The notes below the pieces were generated by a model. The model worked only from the letters and a program-made list of their open reading frames with translations. It was not told the origin of the DNA and did no database searches. DNA of 6,072 bases from an uncultured Collinsella sp. (GTDB lineage: Bacteria > Actinomycetota > Coriobacteriia > Coriobacteriales > Coriobacteriaceae), in NCBI GenBank assembly GCA_900555225.1, contig USKL01000098.1, positions 1-6,072 of the forward strand, given 5' to 3'. Both the position numbers and the translations under genes were made by a program. The first letter of the stretch is position 1. The number at the start of each line of letters is the position of its first letter. Shown piece by piece: positions 1 through 5,013 of the stretch.

Positions 1-473
1 CTCCGTTGCTCGGCATCTGCCTGGGCCTTCAGCTATTTTTTGAGCGCGGCAACGAGGGCGTGCCTGCGGACGAGGGTGCGGTTGCCGACGGCAACACCTC
101 CGAGCAGGCCGGCGGCCCCTGGGTCGATGGCCTGGGTATTATGCGCGGCTCGTGCACACGCTTGGAGTCGAGCCGCCTGAAGGTGCCGCACGTGGGCTGG
201 GACCAGGTGCACATGACGCCCGCCGGCGCGGCCGATCCGTTGCTCGCTGGTTTTGCCGAGGGTGCCAACATGTACTTCACCCACAGTTATGCGGTGGCCG
301 ACGACGCCGATGCCGCCGATGTGCTGGCGCGCACGCACTATACGCGGAGCTTCCCGTGCATCGTGCGCCATGGCAACGTGTGGGGCTGCCAGTTCCATCC
401 CGAGAAATCCTCCGCGCTGGGTCAGCGCATCCTTAAGAACTTCGTCAACATCGTCGAGGAGGCTGGCCGATGA
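1..473 (+). CDS. hisH: Imidazole glycerol phosphate synthase glutaminase subunit HisH (5' partial)
   Basis: HisH is the class I glutamine amidotransferase subunit of IGP synthase. It releases ammonia from glutamine and channels it to HisF. The window opens inside the gene: the first full codon is at base 3, and about 156 C-terminal residues are visible of a family length near 200-210. The nucleophile motif GICLG has its Cys at 18-20. The other triad members sit in CQFHPEKS, with His at 396-398 and Glu at 402-404. PHVGWD and YFTHSYAV are also typical HisH motifs. Between the FFERGNEG and GLGIMRG segments there is an acidic, Gly/Ala-rich stretch roughly 20 residues longer than in HisH proteins I remember. 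The TGA stop (471-473) overlaps the hisA ATG, a sign of translational coupling. The TTG at base 6 is an internal codon, not the true start. Identification is very secure. Confidence 0.96.
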   Translation, partial: PLLGICLGLQLFFERGNEGVPADEGAVADGNTSEQAGGPWVDGLGIMRGSCTRLESSRLKVPHVGWDQVHMTPAGAADPLLAGFAEGANMYFTHSYAVADDADAADVLARTHYTRSFPCIVRHGNVWGCQFHPEKSSALGQRILKNFVNIVEEAGR

Positions 474-1213
474 TCCTGTTTCCCGCAATCGATCTGATCG
501 GCGGCAAAGTCGTGCGCCTGGAGCGTGGCGACCGCAGCCGCTGCAAGGTATATTCCGACGACCCCGTGGCCGTTGCTCGCTCGTTTGCCGAGCAGGGCGC
601 AAGCTGGGTGCACGTCGTCGACCTGTCCGCTGCCTTTGGCGAGGACGAGGACACATGCGCTGCCAACTCGGCGGCGATTAAGGCCATCTGCGGCGTCGAC
701 GGTCTGTCCGTGGACGTGGGCGGCGGCGTCCGCTCGCTCGCGCGCATCGACGAGTTGGCCGGCTACGGTGCGCGCCGCATCGCGCTGGGCACGGTGCTGG
801 TGACCGAGCCGGGTTTTGCTGAGGTGGCAGCCCAAGGCTTTGGCGAGCTGCTCGTGGCCGACATCGCCGCTCGCGACGGCCAGGTCAAGGTGAACGGTTG
901 GCGTGACGGCGCGGGCGTGGCGCTCGACGACGCCGTGGCGCAGCTTTCCGAGCTGGGCTTTAAGCATCTGGTGTATACCGACATCGCGCGTGATGGCATG
1001 CAGACGGGCATCGATGTGGCGGCGTATCGCCATGTGGCCGAGGTCGCGGGTTTTCCCGTCGTGGCTTCGGGCGGTATCTCGACGCTCGACGACATCCGTG
1101 CGCTTGCCGCGGTGGGCGGGGATGCCATCGAGGGTGCCATTACCGGTCGCGCGCTCTACGAGGGCAACTTTACGCTGGCCCAGGCGCTGGCCGCCGCCCG
1201 AGGGGAGGAGTAG
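470..1213 (+). CDS. hisA: Phosphoribosylformimino-AICAR-phosphate (ProFAR) isomerase HisA
   Basis: HisA is a (beta/alpha)8 enzyme that performs the Amadori rearrangement of ProFAR to PRFAR, the substrate of HisF/HisH. At 247 residues it has normal length. The ATG overlaps the hisH stop and has GAGGAGG 7 bases upstream. It starts MILFPAIDLIGGKVVRL, with the first catalytic Asp at residue 8. Phosphate-binding and barrel motifs follow: VDVGGGVRS (81-89), YTDIARDG (169-176) with Asp171, and ASGGIS (199-204). The odd point is strand beta5. Most HisA proteins read V-x-(G/S)-(I/L)-D-A-R-D-G, whereas this one reads VADIAARDG (129-137). The position of the general acid Asp (D127 in Thermotoga HisA) is therefore Ala133, with an Asp two residues earlier (131). 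Neighbouring HisF keeps the normal VAIDAKR. The assignment to HisA is secure. Bifunctional PriA activity (HisA plus TrpF), known in other actinobacteria, is possible but unproven. Confidence 0.96.
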   Translation: MILFPAIDLIGGKVVRLERGDRSRCKVYSDDPVAVARSFAEQGASWVHVVDLSAAFGEDEDTCAANSAAIKAICGVDGLSVDVGGGVRSLARIDELAGYGARRIALGTVLVTEPGFAEVAAQGFGELLVADIAARDGQVKVNGWRDGAGVALDDAVAQLSELGFKHLVYTDIARDGMQTGIDVAAYRHVAEVAGFPVVASGGISTLDDIRALAAVGGDAIEGAITGRALYEGNFTLAQALAAARGEE

Positions 1214-1216
1214 CCT

Positions 1217-1999
1217 ATGCTTACCAAACGCGTAATTCCCTGCCTGGACGTCAAGGACGGCCGTGTGGTCAAGGGCGTCAACTTTGTGAGCTTGCGCGAT
1301 GCGGGCGATCCGGTGGAGCTGGCGCGCGCCTACGACCGCGAAGGTGCGGACGAGGTCGTATTTTTGGACATTACCGCGACGAGTGACAACCGTGTGACGA
1401 CCATCGAGATGGCGGCGCACGCGGCCGAGGAGCTCGCCATTCCCTATACCGTGGGCGGCGGCTTTCGCGACCTGGCGGGCATGCACACCATGGTTGCAGC
1501 CGGTGCTGACAAGGTGTCGCTCAACTCTGCCGCCGTGCGCGACCCGTCGCTGATTAGCCAGGCTGCCGCGGCGTTTGGTAGCCAGGCCGTGGTCGTGGCG
1601 ATCGATGCCAAGCGCGTGGGCCTGCCCGGCGCATCCGGTGCCGACAAGTGGGAAGTCTTTACCGCAGGAGGCCGCAACGCCACGGGTATCGACGCGGTGG
1701 CGTGGGCCGAGGAGGCGGCCCGTCGCGGCGCCGGCGAGATCTTGCTCACCAGCATGGATCGCGACGGCACCAAGGCCGGCTTTGACCTGGCGCTCACCCG
1801 TGCTGTGGCGCGCGCGGTGCCGATTCCCGTCATCGCGAGCGGCGGCGTGGGCACGCTCGAGCATTTTGCCGAGGGCGTGATCGAGGGCGAGGCCGACGCC
1901 GTGCTAGCGGCGAGCGTCTTTCACTTTGGAACTTTCAGCATTCGCCAGGTGAAGGAGTATATGGCATCGCAGGGAATTCCCGTGAGATTGGATTTTTAA
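1217..1999 (+). CDS. hisF: Imidazole glycerol phosphate synthase cyclase subunit HisF
   Basis: HisF is the cyclase/lyase half of IGP synthase. It uses ammonia from HisH to turn PRFAR into imidazole glycerol phosphate plus AICAR, which returns to purine synthesis. The protein has 260 residues, close to the usual 250-258. Canonical motifs are present: [17 protein letters not shown] with catalytic Asp11, VVFLDITAT (47-55), YTVGGGFRD (77-85), VVVAIDAKR with the second catalytic Asp at 130, [13 protein letters not shown] (176-188) and VIASGGVGT near the C-terminus. The ATG lies three bases after the hisA stop, with GGAGG 8 bases upstream inside the end of hisA. The C-terminus QGIPVRLDF is typical, and the TAA stop directly abuts the hisI ATG. 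Nothing is unusual in the catalytic residues. Confidence 0.98.
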   Translation: MLTKRVIPCLDVKDGRVVKGVNFVSLRDAGDPVELARAYDREGADEVVFLDITATSDNRVTTIEMAAHAAEELAIPYTVGGGFRDLAGMHTMVAAGADKVSLNSAAVRDPSLISQAAAAFGSQAVVVAIDAKRVGLPGASGADKWEVFTAGGRNATGIDAVAWAEEAARRGAGEILLTSMDRDGTKAGFDLALTRAVARAVPIPVIASGGVGTLEHFAEGVIEGEADAVLAASVFHFGTFSIRQVKEYMASQGIPVRLDF

Positions 2000-2329
2000 A
2001 TGGAGCAAGTGACAACTGCGTCCGAGCTCAAATACGACGCCAGGGGGCTGATTCCTTGTGTGGTTCAGCAATTTGACACCGGTGAGGTGCTTATGGTTGC
2101 CTGGATGAACGAGGAGTCGGTGGGGCTGACGCTCAAGACCGGTACCACGTGGTTTTGGAGCCGCAGCCGTCAGGAGCTCTGGAACAAGGGCGCGACGAGC
2201 GGCAACATGCAGGAGGTCAAGGAGCTCTGGGCCGACTGCGATAGCGATACGCTGCTGGTCAAGGTCGACTCGCCGGGTCCGGCCTGCCACACCGGCAACC
2301 GTACCTGCTTCTTTAAGAAACTCGCGTAG
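2000..2329 (+). CDS. hisI: Phosphoribosyl-AMP cyclohydrolase HisI (monofunctional)
   Basis: HisI opens the purine ring of phosphoribosyl-AMP to give ProFAR, the third step of histidine synthesis and the source of the HisA substrate. The protein has 109 residues and contains only the cyclohydrolase domain, not a HisIE fusion. Visible motifs are [12 protein letters not shown] (12-23), WMNEES (35-40), [16 protein letters not shown] (54-69) and the metal site DCDSD (79-83). Asp79, Asp81 and Asp83 would bind Mg2+, while Cys80, Cys96 and Cys103 ([10 protein letters not shown]) would bind Zn2+. The ATG follows the hisF TAA with no gap and no strong Shine-Dalgarno is evident, so initiation probably relies on ribosomes finishing hisF. 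After the stop there are 45 bases before hisE. Confidence 0.97.
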   Translation: MEQVTTASELKYDARGLIPCVVQQFDTGEVLMVAWMNEESVGLTLKTGTTWFWSRSRQELWNKGATSGNMQEVKELWADCDSDTLLVKVDSPGPACHTGNRTCFFKKLA

Positions 2330-2374
2330 GGCGGGCGCTCGATTAGACGCTCGGCCACCAGAAAGGATTGAACT

Positions 2375-2692
2375 ATGGGTGTGCGCACCGCAAACGTTCA
2401 GGATGGAAATATCGGAGAGACGCTGACAGGTCTGGCCGAGGTGATTCACGGTCGTCATGATGCATCGCCGCAGGAGAGCTATACCGCGCGTCTGCTGACC
2501 GATGTCGAGGACGAGCTGCTCAAGAAGCTTGCCGAGGAGGCAAGCGAGGTGATCATGGCCTGCAAGGATAACGATCACGATCACATCCGCTACGAGGCCG
2601 GCGACCTGGTCTACCACCTGCTCGTGACGCTCGAGCGCTACGGTATCACCCTCGACGAGCTAGCCGGCGAACTCAACGCCCGCCGCCACTAG
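2375..2692 (+). CDS. hisE: Phosphoribosyl-ATP pyrophosphohydrolase HisE
   Basis: HisE removes pyrophosphate from phosphoribosyl-ATP to give phosphoribosyl-AMP, the second step of the pathway and the substrate of HisI. It is an all-alpha protein of the MazG-like superfamily. The 105-residue product shows the superfamily metal motifs: EEASE (54-58) and YEAGDLVYHLLV (73-84) with Glu74 and Asp77. The segment ESYTARLL is typical of the HisE N-terminal helix. The start is set by GAAAGGA at 2361-2367, 7 bases before the ATG. It is the last gene of the operon visible here, and its TAG stop lies inside the left arm of the inverted repeat at 2688-2720. Confidence 0.96.
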   Translation: MGVRTANVQDGNIGETLTGLAEVIHGRHDASPQESYTARLLTDVEDELLKKLAEEASEVIMACKDNDHDHIRYEAGDLVYHLLVTLERYGITLDELAGELNARRH

Positions 2693-2720
2693 TCATTGGG
2701 GACGTTCTTAAACGACCAGT
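2688..2720. repeat. Imperfect inverted repeat between convergent hisE and hisJ (REP-like)
   Basis: The 10-base arms ACTAGTCATT (2688-2697) and AACGACCAGT (2711-2720) pair at 8 of 10 positions around a 13-base loop containing GGGGACGTTC. The two mismatches are A-C on the + strand but G-U on the - strand, so the RNA stem is complete only in a transcript of the - strand, directly downstream of hisJ. The element overlaps the stop codons of both hisE (TAG) and hisJ (TAA). Neither strand has a T-tract after the stem, so it is not a classical intrinsic terminator. It may be a REP-like dispersed repeat or a weak bidirectional terminator. Confidence 0.5.
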
Positions 2721-3631
2721 TAGGCGAGGGGCGTGGACTCCCATTCTCCGGTGAGGTGGGGGATGTCGAAGGTTCGATAACCGCAGTCGTAGGCGTGGGC
2801 CTGGGCCTCGCGGATGTTCCAGCAGATGTCGCAGGCGCGGTGTGCGTCCGAGCCAAAAGTGATCGGCACCTCGGCGTGGGCGAAGCAACGCAACAACCCG
2901 GTCGCGGGATAGTAGTCGTCGAGGCCCTTGCGTGGTGCGGCGGTCGAGACCTCAACGCGGCGACCCGTATCGTGCGCGCACTCGGCCATCTGCTGCCAAA
3001 ACGGTGCGGGGTCAAAGTCGGGCGCAAAGCCCTCTTTCGAAAAGCGCATGACCAGGTCGGGGTGAGCCATCACATCAAAGTTGAGCGGGCTCTCGCAGGC
3101 ACAGCACCAGTCATCGACATAGCGCTCCCACACGCCGCGCACGCCTAAGTTATCCCAAACATGCAGGTCGGTGTCATCGTCGATCCAGCCGCAGCGCGAA
3201 TCGGGCGTATCGGGACGAGCGACGTCCTCCGTCCCCGCCGTGCCCGCAGCACCTGCCGCAATATCGCCTGGGTTGCCAATCCAATGCACGCTGCCCAGGC
3301 GCACGACGGCGCCCTGGGACCAGCGCTCAACCAAAGGCTCGCAGCCCTCGTACCAATCGCATTCAAAGCCATAGATAAAGCTGAGCTCCGGCGCAATCTG
3401 CGCGGCAAGCTTGCGAGCATCCTCAAAAGCCAGACGATGTGCCGGCAGGTCGCCCTCAGTAACCTGCACTTCGCAGTTGGCATCCATGCTGGCGGGCAAG
3501 GTGAGGTGGTCGGTCGAGACCATGACCCGACAGCCAGCCGCCGCGGCGGCGCGAACGTTTTCCTCAAAGGAGGCATGGCCGTCCGAAAACGAGGTGTGGG
3601 TGTGGCAATCGACCAGCGGGCAAGCAGGCAT
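2720..3631 (-). CDS. hisJ: Histidinol-phosphatase, PHP family (HisJ/HisK type)
   Basis: The family dephosphorylates L-histidinol phosphate to histidinol, the penultimate intermediate of histidine synthesis. All PHP metal-site motifs are visible in order: DCHTHTSFSDG (8-18; His10, His12, Asp17), STDHL (39-43; His42), YGFECDWYEG (87-96; Glu90), LGSVHWIG (112-119; His116), VMAHPDLV (187-194; His190), EVSTAAPRKG (227-236) and FGSDAH (259-264; Asp262, His264). The GSVHWIG, HPDL and EVST-xxRKG signatures point to histidinol-phosphatase rather than a DNA polymerase PHP domain. At 303 residues it is longer than the roughly 270 of Bacillus HisJ. The excess is mainly a Gly/Ala-rich insert near 124-148. 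On the - strand AAAGGA lies 6 bases before the ATG. The gene converges on the his operon, so it has its own promoter and may be regulated separately. Confidence 0.9.
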   Translation of the reverse strand: MPACPLVDCHTHTSFSDGHASFEENVRAAAAAGCRVMVSTDHLTLPASMDANCEVQVTEGDLPAHRLAFEDARKLAAQIAPELSFIYGFECDWYEGCEPLVERWSQGAVVRLGSVHWIGNPGDIAAGAAGTAGTEDVARPDTPDSRCGWIDDDTDLHVWDNLGVRGVWERYVDDWCCACESPLNFDVMAHPDLVMRFSKEGFAPDFDPAPFWQQMAECAHDTGRRVEVSTAAPRKGLDDYYPATGLLRCFAHAEVPITFGSDAHRACDICWNIREAQAHAYDCGYRTFDIPHLTGEWESTPLA

Positions 3632-3663
3632 GGCAGCTCCTTTGCGTCAAGCGAATCCGCTCC

Positions 3664-3669
3664 ATTGTA
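3664..3669 (-). promoter_or_regulatory. Possible -10 element for hisJ
   Basis: Read on the - strand this is TACAAT, one mismatch from TATAAT, lying 32 bases upstream of the hisJ ATG. It sits in a near-palindrome, CCATTGTAATGG. No good -35 hexamer is seen at 16-18 bases upstream, where the GC-rich hairpin at 3676-3708 begins. This is a weak call made from position and composition only. Confidence 0.3.
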
Positions 3670-3675
3670 ATGGCG

Positions 3676-3708
3676 CGGCCCCCGATGCGACGAGCGCACC
3701 GGGGGCCG
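3676..3708. repeat. Strong GC-rich hairpin in the divergent hisJ/larC intergenic region
   Basis: The arms CGGCCCCCG (3676-3684) and CGGGGGCCG (3700-3708) are perfect complements. After one A-C mismatch the stem continues with TGCG (3686-3689) pairing CGCA (3695-3698), leaving a 5-base loop. That gives 13 paired positions in a 33-base element. It resembles a rho-independent terminator stem, but no T-tract follows on either strand. It lies upstream of two divergent genes, where a terminator would not be expected. It could be a 5' leader structure of hisJ, if transcription starts further upstream, or a relic of a lost gene. Confidence 0.6.
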
Positions 3709-3743
3709 AAATCGACTGGAAAGGGTGCGCGGTGCGGCTCTAC

Positions 3744-3815
3744 TCCAATACATGTACATCAGCCTCCAAAAGCTGCAAAAAATGACATGTTTGGAGGCTG
3801 GTGTACATGTTTGGA
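3744..3815. repeat. 72-bp near-perfect palindrome with repeated ACATGTTTGGA motifs
   Basis: The left arm (3744-3770) begins TCCAATACATGTACATCAGC and ends CCTCCAAA. The right arm (3790-3815) is its reverse complement apart from one bulged T (3749) and one T-G position (3759/3801). This gives 26 paired positions around a 19-base loop (3771-3789) containing A6. ACATGTTTGGA occurs exactly twice as a direct repeat with a 20-base period (3785-3795, 3805-3815) and once inverted with one extra base (3744-3755). The element stands midway between divergent hisJ and the larC-like gene. Possible identities are a multi-site operator, a dispersed intergenic palindrome or MITE-like element, or an RNA hairpin in the leader of the larC-like gene. 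No T-tract follows it. Confidence 0.75.
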
Positions 3816-3901
3816 TAGGAGCGAGGGCGGCGACGGACGAAAGTCACGCCTGTGCCACGTCCGATGTGCTAGCGTTTGGATGAACAAAACGAGCCCGTGC
3901 G

Positions 3902-3908
3902 GAAAGGA
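3902..3908 (+). promoter_or_regulatory. Ribosome binding site for the larC-like gene
   Basis: GAAAGGA ends 10 bases before the ATG at 3919. The same motif precedes hisE and the yfcE-like gene at 7 bases. It supports the 3919 start over the in-frame upstream ATGs at 3670 and 3880. The longer open frame from 3670 runs through both palindromic elements and lacks any family similarity before residue 84. Confidence 0.6.
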
Positions 3909-3918
3909 TCCGGACCGT

Positions 3919-4404
3919 ATGCAACGTGGAAGTACATCTCCGCTGTCCCGCGAGACCGATGCGCCCGAAACCATCGTCAAGCTGGAGTGCGATATTGACG
4001 ACGCGTCGCCCGAGGTGCTCGCCTACGCTGCCGACCGCCTGCGCGAGGCGGGTGCGCGCGAGGTGCATTGGCTGCCCCTCTATTGCAAGAAGGGCCGTCC
4101 CGGCTGGCAGCTGCAGGTAATCTGCACCCACGAGGATATCGAGCGCCTGCAGACGATCATCTTTTTGGAAACCACGACCAACGGCATCCGTCGCCAGGTT
4201 ATGGAGCGCGTTTGCCTGCCACGCCGCTTTGAGCGCGTAACGACGCCATGGGGCGAGGTGTCCGTCAAGGTGGCGACCTTGCCCGACGGCAGCGAGCGTG
4301 CGGCGCCCGAGTACGAAGACTGCTCCCGCCTCGCTCGCGAGCATAACGTGCCGCTCCAGCGCGTGATGCAGGCAGCTCAGAGCGCGGCACTGCGATTTGA
4401 ATAG
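3919..4404 (+). CDS. Stand-alone LarC C-terminal (LarC2, CTP-binding) domain protein
   Basis: LarC is the cyclometallase that inserts nickel into the pyridinium-bis-thiocarboxylate mononucleotide precursor of the nickel-pincer cofactor of lactate racemase, consuming CTP. Full-length LarC has about 400-420 residues, and its C-terminal domain (LarC2) binds CTP. Only that domain is encoded here, in 161 residues. Recognisable LarC2 motifs are LECDIDDASPEVLAY (22-36), YCKKGRPGWQLQVIC (55-69), FLETTTNGIRRQVMER (82-97) and APEYEDCSRLA (129-139). No LarC N-terminal half is visible upstream, where hisJ lies on the other strand, so this is not the overlapping larC1/larC2 frameshift arrangement known from Lactobacillus plantarum. 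It may work with a LarC1 encoded elsewhere, or be a solo nucleotide-binding protein with another job. The domain assignment is strong, while a role in cofactor synthesis is inference. yfcE and mazG follow on the same strand. Confidence 0.85.
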   Translation: MQRGSTSPLSRETDAPETIVKLECDIDDASPEVLAYAADRLREAGAREVHWLPLYCKKGRPGWQLQVICTHEDIERLQTIIFLETTTNGIRRQVMERVCLPRRFERVTTPWGEVSVKVATLPDGSERAAPEYEDCSRLAREHNVPLQRVMQAAQSAALRFE

Positions 4405-4448
4405 CGCGGCCGGCGACATCCCACGCCCAGCCACATTAGCCCCATCTC

Positions 4449-4455
4449 GAAAGGA
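4449..4455 (+). promoter_or_regulatory. Ribosome binding site deciding the yfcE start
   Basis: GAAAGGA stands 7 bases before the ATG at 4463. It rules out the longer in-frame start at 4397, which would add 22 unconserved residues and overlap the end of the larC-like gene. Confidence 0.8.
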
Positions 4456-4462
4456 TCTCCCC

Positions 4463-5011
4463 ATGAAATACCTCATCGCTTCCGACATCCACGGTTCGGC
4501 ATATTGGACTGAGCGCCTGGTCGCCGCCATCGAGTCCGAGCAGCCCGACCGCATCGTCCTGCTGGGCGACCTGCTCTACCACGGTCCGCGCAACGACCTG
4601 CCGCGCGACTACGCCCCCAAGCGTGTGATTCCGCTGCTCAACGCCCTGGCCGACCGCATCATCGCGGTGCGCGGCAACTGCGACGCCGAGGTCGACCAGA
4701 TGGTGCTCGACTTTCCCGTCATGGCCGACTACGCCACGCTGTTCGACGAGACCGGCCGCGAGCTGTTCCTGACGCACGGCCACGTCTTTGGCGCCGGCAT
4801 GCACAACAGCGTCGACCACGCGCCCGCGCTGCCCGAGGGCTCCGCGCTCGTCTACGGCCATACGCACATCAAGGTTAACGAGGAAAGCACCGCGCACCCG
4901 GGCCTGTGGCTCTTCAACCCCGGCAGTGTGAGCATTCCCAAGGACGGCTCGCACAGCTACGGCATCTACGAGGGCGGCGCGTTCCGCCACGTGATCATGG
5001 AGGAGGACTAA
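4463..5011 (+). CDS. yfcE: YfcE-type metallophosphoesterase
   Basis: This is a calcineurin-like metal-dependent phosphodiesterase. E. coli YfcE, of nearly equal length (184 residues against 182 here), hydrolyses phosphodiester model substrates in vitro, and its physiological substrate is not settled. The binuclear metal-site motifs are all present: SDIHGS (7-12; Asp8, His10), LLGDLLYHGPRN (33-44; Asp36, His40), AVRGNCD (68-74; Asn72), LTHGHVFG (103-110; His105) and YGHTHIKV (131-138; His133, His135). The conserved C-terminal FNPGSVSIPKDG (151-162) is also seen. There is no signal peptide, so the protein is cytosolic. It starts 58 bases after the larC-like gene, and its TAA stop is two bases before the mazG ATG, so it is very probably cotranscribed with mazG. 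Family assignment is secure. The symbol reflects similarity, not proven orthology. Confidence 0.92.
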   Translation: MKYLIASDIHGSAYWTERLVAAIESEQPDRIVLLGDLLYHGPRNDLPRDYAPKRVIPLLNALADRIIAVRGNCDAEVDQMVLDFPVMADYATLFDETGRELFLTHGHVFGAGMHNSVDHAPALPEGSALVYGHTHIKVNEESTAHPGLWLFNPGSVSIPKDGSHSYGIYEGGAFRHVIMEED

Positions 5012-5013
5012 CC

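Larger units (their letters stand above)
3632..3918. other. Divergent intergenic region between hisJ and the larC-like gene
   Basis: This 287-base stretch has no credible gene. It should contain the promoters for hisJ (leftward) and the larC-like operon (rightward). Besides the two palindromes listed separately, a short perfect inverted repeat CGGACG (3834-3839) / CGTCCG (3858-3863) lies in the presumed leader of the larC-like gene. No convincing -35/-10 pair is seen on the + strand. The extended -10-like TGCTAGCGT near 3867-3875 is a weak candidate. I recognise no known riboswitch consensus. Confidence 0.7.

Noticed and set aside
422..1864. Long - strand open frame (480 residues) antisense to hisA and hisF
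   Set aside because: It has no recognisable motifs and a composition rich in His, Arg and Ala, as expected for the antisense of GC-rich codons. The + strand genes are unambiguous.
2696..3148. + strand open frame antisense to hisJ
   Set aside because: It has no family motifs, and the complementary strand encodes a complete set of PHP metal-binding motifs.
3744..3815. Rho-independent terminator or CRISPR-type repeats
   Set aside because: No T-tract follows the palindrome on either strand. There are only two direct copies of an 11-base motif, with no spacer-repeat array.
3670..3918. N-terminal extension of the larC-like gene to 3670, which might have been a LarC N-terminal remnant
   Set aside because: The 83 extra residues have no LarC1 similarity and run through both palindromes. 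A ribosome binding site immediately precedes the 3919 ATG.
3816..3918. Possible riboswitch (nickel/cobalt or cobalamin) in the leader of the larC-like gene
   Set aside because: Only a 6-bp inverted repeat was found. None of the conserved sequence blocks of those riboswitch classes that I know could be recognised.
4397..4462. Upstream start of the YfcE-like gene at 4397
   Set aside because: It overlaps the end of the larC-like gene and adds residues not found in the family. GAAAGGA at 7 bases before 4463 fixes the start.
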